Below, in pieces: positions 1-4,179 of a stretch of 6,494 nucleotides of DNA. The stretch is from Lachnospiraceae bacterium UBA7784 (GTDB lineage: Bacteria; Bacillota; Clostridia; Lachnospirales; Lachnospiraceae): assembly GCA_002480925.1 (NCBI GenBank), contig DLDA01000051.1:1-6494 (forward strand). The letters are read 5' to 3'. Numbering within the stretch: the stretch's first letter is position 1; each line of letters begins with the position of its first letter. The notes beneath the pieces are model-generated. The model had not been told where the DNA came from. It worked only from the letters and a program-made list of their open reading frames with translations, and ran no database searches. The position numbers and the translations under genes were made by a program.

Positions 1-54
1 CACAAACTGATGAAGCCTCATATTTCCACGTTTAATATCTTTCTTTTTGCTCAT
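1..54 (-). CDS. Possible N-terminal fragment of an unidentified gene running off the left edge
   Basis: On the minus strand an ATG at 54-52 opens a frame that stays open to the window edge. It gives 18 codons beginning MSKKKDIKRG and continuing NMRLHQFV. The lysine-rich start suits a cytoplasmic protein, but the fragment is too short to identify. A promoter-like pair lies directly upstream (61-89). No clear Shine-Dalgarno sequence precedes the ATG. A second in-frame ATG at codon 12 (21-19) has only a weak GTGGA before it, so the true start is uncertain. The fragment could also be non-coding. It is listed because an upstream promoter and an open frame coincide. Confidence 0.3.
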   Translation of the reverse strand, partial: MSKKKDIKRGNMRLHQFV

Positions 55-60
55 TGCTCT

Positions 61-89
61 ATTTTACAACAAGACCGATATCCCTTCAA
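61..89 (-). promoter_or_regulatory. Candidate sigma-A promoter for the left-edge minus-strand gene
   Basis: Read on the minus strand, a TTGAAG -35 box (89-84) and a TAAAAT -10 box (66-61) are separated by exactly 17 nt. Transcription would begin near 54-55, almost at the ATG of the left-edge frame, so the mRNA would be leaderless or the true start lies downstream. The assignment rests on sequence match only. Confidence 0.35.
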
Positions 90-168
90 CAGAATATTCA
101 GGTCAAAAAACACCACCCGATTTTCTAAGAAAGAGGATGGCCTTAAGCCCTATCCACTCCCAAAGCCA

Positions 169-197
169 TTGTAATTCCTTATATTTTATGATATCCT
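169..197 (+). promoter_or_regulatory. Candidate promoter of the phosphodiester glycosidase gene
   Basis: TTGTAA (169-174), a 17-nt spacer and TATCCT (192-197) resemble a sigma-A promoter, with 4 of 6 matches in each box. The expected start point is near 204, leaving a leader of about 34 nt before the ATG at 238. The same TATCCT form of the -10 box appears in the candidate chemoreceptor promoter. The surrounding 55-237 region holds no convincing gene. Confidence 0.4.
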
Positions 198-237
198 ATT
201 CCCGTTACATGGATTTTACAAATGGGGGTTCATTTAC

Positions 238-1455
238 ATGACCGAGCAGGAGAAGATCAAATATATCAATAGACGCAACAAGCGCATGAAAAGAGCGAAG
301 ACGCGTAAGAAGAGGAGAAGGATTCTCGGCGTTACCATCGGTGTGATAGCAGCCCTGTATCTGACATTCGTGTTCTGCCCCTTACCATTTATTGCCAGAT
401 GGAGGACGGTATATATAGAGACCGCTATGACCACCAATTCGCATAAATGGCTTGCGACTATGTTTATCCCGCACTATATAATCGATAAGGTGATGGATGA
501 GAAGAAGGCTCAGGAGGCTTATCAGAAGAAGCTGAAGAGTAAATGGGATACGGCGGAGGTCGGAGCAGATGCTGGTACGGCAAAGACCGATGAGGAGGCT
601 TTCTTTGACAAGTACTGGGAGCTTGATTCTGAATCCTTCAGGGACTATCTGAAAAGGGAAAGTGTCTTCCTTTCGGATGGATATAACAATCTCCTGATCG
701 ATAATATGTATAGCAATCTGCCGATCTATACAGTGGAGGGTGACAGGATCCTTGCGGTGGATGCTGCTAATAACACTATAATAATAGGTGTGAAGGGCGA
801 GGGATATTCAGGAAAGCTGGCTATTGTAAAGAATATAAACCAGGTTTCAGTAAAGAATTCGGCCTATCTGGGTAGTCGCGGAGAGACCTGCGGAGTCTAT
901 GCGAAGAGATATGACGCTGAGGTGACTATCAATGCCAGTGCATTCAGGGATGTCGGAGGACACGGAAGCGGTGGCCTGATACGTGGCGCCTGCGTGGAAA
1001 ACGGCAGGGAGATAGGTACACCGGAAAGAGGCTACTGGAAGTTCGTCGGAGTCAGAAGCGATGGCAAGATGTATGTGAGTAATTATTATTCCACAGACAT
1101 AAGCGACTACAGATGGGGGCTTGAATTCTATCCGGCTCTTATAGTGGATGGGAAGAATGTCGTAGACGGTACCTTTGGAATGGGTATACAGCCCAGGACA
1201 GCGATCGGACAGAACAGCGCCGGAGACTTCATGATGCTTATAATAGATGGACGTCAGGTTGGCTACTCTCTTGGATGCACGGTTTCCGACTGTGAGAAGA
1301 TACTGAGCCGTTATAAGGCCTATCAGGCAATAAACCTTGATGGAGGAAGCTCAGCGATCATGTGCTACAAGGGGAAGCAGATCACTAAGCCATCGAGCGT
1401 GAGCTCGCTGGGACGTTTCCTTCCGAATGCTATAGTAGTCAGCAAAGCCGGCTGA
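238..1455 (+). CDS. Membrane-anchored phosphodiester glycosidase family protein (NAGPA/DUF2233 domain)
   Basis: This is a 405-residue protein of the NAGPA (phosphodiester glycosidase) family, named after the mammalian enzyme that removes N-acetylglucosamine from a phosphodiester. Bacterial members are often annotated as exopolysaccharide biosynthesis proteins and probably cleave sugar phosphodiesters in surface polymers; the substrate here is unknown. Residues 1-28 are strongly basic (KRAKTRKKRRR), followed by one membrane segment at about 29-50, so the rest should lie outside the cell. Residues 55-210 are a less conserved region. The catalytic domain spans about 215-402 and shows the family landmarks NASAFRD (232-238), QPRTAIG (318-324), LIIDGRQ (334-340) and NLDGGSSAIM (366-375), ending in LPNAIVV (395-401). 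The start is supported by GGGGG (224-228) 9 nt before the ATG. The gene is monocistronic, with its own candidate promoter and terminator. Family assignment is firm; the biological role is not. Confidence 0.9.
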   Translation: MTEQEKIKYINRRNKRMKRAKTRKKRRRILGVTIGVIAALYLTFVFCPLPFIARWRTVYIETAMTTNSHKWLATMFIPHYIIDKVMDEKKAQEAYQKKLKSKWDTAEVGADAGTAKTDEEAFFDKYWELDSESFRDYLKRESVFLSDGYNNLLIDNMYSNLPIYTVEGDRILAVDAANNTIIIGVKGEGYSGKLAIVKNINQVSVKNSAYLGSRGETCGVYAKRYDAEVTINASAFRDVGGHGSGGLIRGACVENGREIGTPERGYWKFVGVRSDGKMYVSNYYSTDISDYRWGLEFYPALIVDGKNVVDGTFGMGIQPRTAIGQNSAGDFMMLIIDGRQVGYSLGCTVSDCEKILSRYKAYQAINLDGGSSAIMCYKGKQITKPSSVSSLGRFLPNAIVVSKAG

Positions 1456-1475
1456 TGCGATAAGAAAAAATAAGG

Positions 1476-1505
1476 CGGCAGAATGATATTCTGCCGTTTT
1501 TTTTT
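1476..1505 (+). terminator. Intrinsic terminator after the phosphodiester glycosidase gene
   Basis: A perfect 9-bp stem, CGGCAGAAT (1476-1484) against ATTCTGCCG (1488-1496), encloses a 3-nt loop and is followed by nine Ts (1497-1505). It begins 21 nt after the stop codon. An A-rich stretch on the 5' side could also give weak termination of minus-strand transcripts. Confidence 0.93.
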
Positions 1506-1531
1506 ATTTCAGAATAGGTTACTGAGGCTGG

Positions 1532-1653
1532 ACTGGTCATATTATTTATATTAAAACTGGTTATTTTTCCCTTATCAGAAAACTGGTATAACTATATCCA
1601 TCAGATCTGAAAGAGAAATATGACCAGATTGGTTGTGATAGGTAATACCAGTT
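1532..1653. promoter_or_regulatory. Five-box operator array upstream of pdxST (putative MocR/PdxR-type regulator sites)
   Basis: Five copies of an ACTGGT-type box precede pdxS. Forward copies are ACTGGTCATA (1532-1541), AACTGGTTAT (1555-1564) and AACTGGTATA (1581-1590). Inverted copies are TATGACCAGA (1619-1628) and ATACCAGTT (1645-1653). The forward cores are spaced 24 and 26 bp apart and the inverted cores 24 bp, a little over two helical turns. Box 1 and box 4 form a perfect 11-bp inverted pair (1533-1543 and 1617-1627). Box 3 and box 5 form a perfect 9-bp pair. Box 3 contains the extended -10 element of the candidate promoter. The family knowledge used is that GabR, a MocR-type regulator, binds ATACCA direct repeats, and that pdxST is commonly controlled by the MocR-type protein PdxR. 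That the boxes here bind such a protein is inference; no such gene is in the window. Confidence 0.6.
1584..1592 (+). promoter_or_regulatory. Candidate extended -10 promoter element of pdxST
   Basis: TGG followed by TATAAC (1584-1592) matches an extended -10 element (TGnTATAAT, one mismatch). The -35 position is T-rich (around 1563-1569) but poor. Weak -35 contacts are typical of promoters that rely on TGn or on an activator. The expected start is near 1599, giving a leader of about 70 nt that carries the two inverted operator boxes. Confidence 0.4.
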
Positions 1654-1661
1654 AAAGGAGG
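1654..1661 (+). promoter_or_regulatory. Strong ribosome binding site of pdxS
   Basis: AAAGGAGG lies 6 nt before the ATG at 1668. It is a near-perfect anti-SD match and fixes the pdxS start. Confidence 0.9.
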
Positions 1662-1667
1662 ACTCAG

Positions 1668-2552
1668 ATGACAGAGAATGCTGCAGATAGGACCGAACTG
1701 AACAGAGGGCTCGCTAAGATGCTGAAGGGCGGAGTGATAATGGATGTGACCAATCCCGAGCAGGCTAAGATAGCCGAGGCTGCAGGAGCATGTGCAGTTA
1801 TGGCTCTTGAGAGGATACCGGCTGATATCAGAGCTGCCGGCGGAGTTTCAAGGATGAGTGATCCTGCCATGATAAAGGGGATTCAGGAAGCGGTTTCGAT
1901 CCCTGTAATGGCCAAGTGCCGTATAGGACATTTCGTCGAGGCCCAGATACTTGAGGCGATAGAGATCGATTATATCGATGAATCAGAGGTTCTTTCTCCT
2001 GCAGATGATACCTACCATATTGATAAGACTAAGTTCAAGGTTCCATTCGTATGCGGAGCCAGGGACTTAGGTGAGGCCTTAAGGAGGATAGCCGAGGGCG
2101 CTTCTATGATCCGTACAAAGGGTGAGCCTGGAACAGGAGATGTGGTGCAGGCGGTCCGCCATATGAGGCTTATACAGAAGCAGATCCACGAGCTGACTTC
2201 GCTCCGCAGTGACGAGCTCTATGAGGCGGCAAAGGAGCTGGCTGTCCCGGTCTCACTGGTAAGCTTCGTACATGATAATGGCAAGCTTCCTGTCGTAAAC
2301 TTTGCTGCCGGAGGCGTTGCTACTCCTGCTGACGCTGCCCTTATGATGCAGCTCGGAGCAGAGGGAGTCTTCGTTGGCAGCGGAATCTTCAAGTCCGGAA
2401 ATCCGGAAAAGAGGGCGCAGGCTATAGTAAAGGCTGTCACAAACTTTGACAGGCCTGATATCCTTGCCAGACTGTCTGAGAATCTTGGCCAGGCTATGGT
2501 CGGGATAAATGCTGACGAAATAGCCCTTATCATGGAGGAGAGAGGAAAATGA
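1668..2552 (+). CDS. pdxS: Pyridoxal 5'-phosphate synthase, lyase (synthase) subunit PdxS
   Basis: PdxS builds pyridoxal 5'-phosphate from ribose 5-phosphate, glyceraldehyde 3-phosphate and ammonia supplied by PdxT (DXP-independent vitamin B6 route). The 294-residue product has the usual family length and is colinear with the family throughout. Diagnostic blocks are GGVIMDV (21-27) with the active-site Asp26, [14 protein letters not shown] (46-59), VMAKCRIGH (80-88), IDESEVL (103-109), RTKGEPGTG (149-157), [20 protein letters not shown] (211-230) and FVGSGIFKS (235-243). Lys83 corresponds to the Schiff-base lysine that binds the pentose, and Lys151 to the second catalytic lysine; both are present. 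It is a cytoplasmic (beta/alpha)8 barrel that forms a dodecamer. The gene overlaps pdxT by 4 nt (ATGA), so the two subunits are translationally coupled. Expression is probably controlled through the box array just upstream. Confidence 0.98.
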   Translation: MTENAADRTELNRGLAKMLKGGVIMDVTNPEQAKIAEAAGACAVMALERIPADIRAAGGVSRMSDPAMIKGIQEAVSIPVMAKCRIGHFVEAQILEAIEIDYIDESEVLSPADDTYHIDKTKFKVPFVCGARDLGEALRRIAEGASMIRTKGEPGTGDVVQAVRHMRLIQKQIHELTSLRSDELYEAAKELAVPVSLVSFVHDNGKLPVVNFAAGGVATPADAALMMQLGAEGVFVGSGIFKSGNPEKRAQAIVKAVTNFDRPDILARLSENLGQAMVGINADEIALIMEERGK

Positions 2553-3136
2553 GTAAAAGAAGGATCGGCGTCCTAGCCCTGCAGGGCGCCTTTTACGAGC
2601 ATGAGCGGATACTTGTAAGCCTCGGAGAGGACACATCAGAGGTGAGGAGAAAGGAAGATCTGAAGGGCATCAGTGCTCTTATCATACCAGGAGGCGAGAG
2701 CACGACGATAGGGAAGCTCCTTAGGGAGCTTGATATACTCGATCCCCTGAAGGTTATGATAGATAACGGACTTCCTGTGATGGGGACCTGTGCCGGAGAG
2801 ATCCTTCTTGCAGATTCTGTTGATGGCAGGAAATCAGACTATATAGCAACGATACCTATGAATGTGAGAAGGAATGCATATGGACGGCAGCTGGGAAGCT
2901 TTATAGCAAATGAGGACTTTTATGGCATAGACGGAAAGGTTCCTATGTGCTTTATCCGTGCTCCATATATAGAGTCTGCAGGCCAGGGCGTAAGAGTAGT
3001 GGCAAGATGTAATGGAAGGGTAGTAGGCGTAAGGTATGACAGCCAGCTGGCTATATCCTTTCATCCTGAGATAAGCGGAGATACGAGGATACACAGCTAT
3101 TTTCTCAATTCTGTGATGCAAGGCCAGTCTCTATGA
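2549..3136 (+). CDS. pdxT: Pyridoxal 5'-phosphate synthase, glutaminase subunit PdxT
   Basis: PdxT is the class I glutamine amidotransferase that hydrolyses glutamine and channels ammonia to PdxS. The product is 195 residues, full length for the family. It starts [13 protein letters not shown] (6-18), carries the oxyanion-side PGGEST motif (47-52), the nucleophile Cys81 in GTCAG (79-83), RRNAYGRQ (107-114), FIRAPYIE (135-142), and the His172/Glu174 pair in SFHPEI (170-175), so the catalytic triad is complete. The residue after GTCAG is Glu84, where a hydrophobic residue is usual. The start codon lies in the ATGA overlap with pdxS; GGAGG at 2534-2538, inside pdxS, is 10 nt upstream. The last 32 nt overlap the 3' end of the tetR-type gene on the other strand, and the terminator lies beyond the stop inside that gene. 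Confidence 0.97.
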   Translation: MSKRRIGVLALQGAFYEHERILVSLGEDTSEVRRKEDLKGISALIIPGGESTTIGKLLRELDILDPLKVMIDNGLPVMGTCAGEILLADSVDGRKSDYIATIPMNVRRNAYGRQLGSFIANEDFYGIDGKVPMCFIRAPYIESAGQGVRVVARCNGRVVGVRYDSQLAISFHPEISGDTRIHSYFLNSVMQGQSL

Positions 3137-3656
3137 TATTTGCAGACTTTTCTGCAAGCTCCTTTAATGGCTCCCGGACATCGGGAGCCTTTTTCTTCCA
3201 TCTGAGATAGATCCCTGTGAGCGCTGACAGATAGCCGGTCATCAGGCTCTGGTATTTTTCTTCCCTGCAGAAATGCATGAAGAATGGGAGAGATGTGACA
3301 TCGGTGGTAAAAGAGTAGAAAAAGCCGGGATTATCCCCGTAGAGAAGCTTTTTCATAGCGGGATCATCAGTATCAAGAGCCTCGTAGTAGACCTCTATAC
3401 CCAGGACCAGATCATCTGGATCTATTGCGTCAAGTTTTTCGCTGACTTCTTCAAGATAGTCCTGCTCTATTTCAAATACCAGATCATCAAGCGTCTCGAA
3501 ATGTGAATAGAAGGTCTTGCGATTCAAGCCGGCATGATTCGTAATAGCTGTTATCGTGATCTTACTTTGCGGCATGCAAAGGACAAGTGCGAGATAAGCT
3601 TCCTTAAGGATCTTATCAGATCTGCGGTGTTTCTTTTCATTTCTTTCCGTCTGCAT
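3105..3656 (-). CDS. TetR/AcrR-family transcriptional regulator
   Basis: This 183-residue DNA-binding regulator has a typical TetR length. The N-terminal domain (about 12-60) holds the helix-turn-helix: ITITAITNHAGLNRKTFYSH (33-52) followed by FETLDDLV (53-60), matching the family pattern of a recognition helix ending in TFYxHF. The C-terminal half (about 65-183) is a helical ligand/dimer domain with no diagnostic ligand signature, so the effector is unknown. The ATG at 3656 is decided by an in-frame TAA two codons upstream (3662-3660). Its own ribosome site (GGAAG or GAGG within 3672-3666) is not ideally spaced, and a 10-codon leader ORF ends on the start codon. The gene is divergent from the C_GCAxxG_C_C gene, with overlapping promoters, suggesting autoregulation plus control of that neighbour (inference). 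Its 3' end overlaps pdxT by 32 nt. Confidence 0.9.
   Translation of the reverse strand: MQTERNEKKHRRSDKILKEAYLALVLCMPQSKITITAITNHAGLNRKTFYSHFETLDDLVFEIEQDYLEEVSEKLDAIDPDDLVLGIEVYYEALDTDDPAMKKLLYGDNPGFFYSFTTDVTSLPFFMHFCREEKYQSLMTGYLSALTGIYLRWKKKAPDVREPLKELAEKSANIIETGLASQN
3140..3157 (+). other. Small hairpin just after the pdxT stop codon
   Basis: TTGCAGA (3140-3146) and TCTGCAA (3151-3157) form a perfect 7-bp stem with a CTTT loop, 3 nt after the pdxT stop. It lacks a T-tract, so it is probably not the terminator. It could stabilise the mRNA 3' end, or be chance within the opposite-strand coding sequence. Confidence 0.4.
3169..3194 (+). terminator. Intrinsic terminator of pdxST, embedded in the opposite-strand tetR-type gene
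   Basis: GGCTCCCG (3169-3176) pairs perfectly with CGGGAGCC (3182-3189) around a 5-nt loop and is followed by TTTTT (3190-3194) and then CTT. It is oriented for the pdxST transcript, 32 nt past the pdxT stop. On the minus strand no T-run follows, so it should not block tetR transcription. The same bases encode Lys-Lys-Ala-Pro-Asp-Val-Arg-Glu-Pro near residues 155-163 of the regulator. Confidence 0.85.
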
Positions 3657-3688
3657 TATTTACAGCTTCCTCTCCTGGATACATGCAT
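3656..3688 (-). CDS. Possible 10-codon leader ORF translationally coupled to the tetR-type gene
   Basis: On the minus strand ATG at 3688-3686 opens a frame encoding MHVSRRGSCK and ends with TAA at 3658-3656, overlapping the regulator's ATG as TAATG. A strong GAGGAG (3699-3694) sits 5 nt upstream, better than the regulator's own site. The arrangement would allow re-initiation on the regulator gene. It depends on transcription starting upstream of 3700, so the proximal TTGACA promoter alone would not include this ribosome site. It could be chance. Confidence 0.35.
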   Translation of the reverse strand: MHVSRRGSCK

Positions 3689-3707
3689 TGTTTCTCCTCA
3701 TTTTCTC

Positions 3708-3725
3708 ACATTAACCTCATTATGT
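3708..3725. promoter_or_regulatory. Imperfect inverted repeat, possible TetR-type operator
   Basis: ACATTA (3708-3713) and TTATGT (3720-3725) form a near-palindrome with one mismatch and a 6-nt centre. It overlaps both candidate promoters of the regulator gene. Size and position suit a TetR-family operator, but the symmetry is modest, so this is a weak call. Confidence 0.25.
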
Positions 3726-3747
3726 CAAAAATCAAGATTGCTAAAAA
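3719..3747 (-). promoter_or_regulatory. Candidate promoter(s) of the tetR-type gene
   Basis: Two options are seen on the minus strand. The first is an extended -10, TGA-CATAAT (3727-3719), with a weak TTTTTA -35 box (3747-3742) 17 nt upstream; it would start near 3712 and include the leader ORF and its ribosome site. The second is a perfect TTGACA -35 box (3728-3723) with GAAAAT (3705-3700) after 17 nt, starting near 3693. Either overlaps the control region of the divergent gene. Which one is used cannot be told from sequence. Confidence 0.4.
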
Positions 3748-3766
3748 GCGCGCAGACTACTATAAT
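3738..3766 (+). promoter_or_regulatory. Promoter of the C_GCAxxG_C_C protein gene
   Basis: TTGCTA (3738-3743), a 17-nt spacer and a consensus TATAAT (3761-3766) make this the best promoter match in the window. The start point is expected near 3773, giving a very short leader of about 14 nt that still includes the GTGAGG ribosome site. Its -35 box lies back to back with the -35 region of the divergent regulator gene. Confidence 0.7.
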
Positions 3767-3786
3767 ATCAGGAAGTGAGGTGTATT

Positions 3787-4179
3787 ATGACTATAGAAGA
3801 AAGAGCAGAAAAGGCAGCAGCTTTAAAGGCTGCCGGACAGTGTAACTGCGCCCAGGCGGTGCTTAGAGTATTTGAGGATCAGATATCTGTCTCTGATCAG
3901 GAGCTTATGAAGCTAGCGGCCGGCTTTGCGGCAGGAATGGGATGTATGGAGTCCACTTGCGGGGCGCTTATAGGAGCTGTGATGGTAGCCGGAGCCCTTA
4001 CTGACGGACGGGGGACTGCTGCCCATGCCAGAAATATGCTATCGGATTTTCGGACCAGCTCCGGGGCTCTTGTCTGCAAGGACCTGAAGGGCCTTGAGAC
4101 AGGAAAAGCCCTCTGCGAATGCCCGGACTGTGTGAGAAATGCGGTCCTTGCATTAGGCAGAGAGCTTGATATAGCTTAG
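3787..4179 (+). CDS. C_GCAxxG_C_C family redox-type protein, eight cysteines
   Basis: This 130-residue cytoplasmic protein belongs to the C_GCAxxG_C_C family (putative redox-active proteins, function not established). Cysteines are at 19, 21, 53, 58, 97, 110, 112 and 115. They fall in QCNCAQAV (18-25), [19 protein letters not shown] (48-66), LVCKDLKG (95-102) and CECPDC (110-115), the family's characteristic spread. The pattern suggests a disulfide or metal/cluster role; which one cannot be told. No signal peptide or membrane segment is seen. ATG at 3787 is preferred over an in-frame GTG at 3775 because GAGG (3777-3780) lies 6 nt before the ATG and the GTG would fall inside that site. The promoter region is shared with the divergent TetR-type gene, its likely regulator (inference). 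Its stop codon overlaps that of the chemoreceptor gene, and no terminator is visible between them. Confidence 0.9.
   Translation: MTIEERAEKAAALKAAGQCNCAQAVLRVFEDQISVSDQELMKLAAGFAAGMGCMESTCGALIGAVMVAGALTDGRGTAAHARNMLSDFRTSSGALVCKDLKGLETGKALCECPDCVRNAVLALGRELDIA

Noticed and set aside
47..241. Plus-strand open frame of 64 codons before the phosphodiester glycosidase gene
   Set aside because: It has no ribosome site, a composition unlike a protein, and runs into the promoter and start of the real gene.
1506..1667. Possible riboswitch in the pdxST leader
   Set aside because: No known riboswitch core or terminator/anti-terminator pair is visible. The box1-box4 and box3-box5 pairings interleave, and the likely transcription start lies downstream of boxes 1-3, so DNA operators explain them better.
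2253..2636. Minus-strand frame opposite the pdxS-pdxT junction
   Set aside because: It lies entirely antisense to two well-conserved genes, with no ribosome site or recognisable domain. The shorter antisense frame at 2219-2533 is rejected for the same reason.
3775..3786. GTG at 3775 as start of the C_GCAxxG_C_C protein
   Set aside because: It lies inside the ribosome site of the ATG at 3787 and only 1-2 nt after the predicted transcription start.
3534..3845. Plus-strand frame crossing the regulator start and the divergent promoter
   Set aside because: It is antisense to the regulator and out of frame with the cysteine-rich gene, with no family resemblance.
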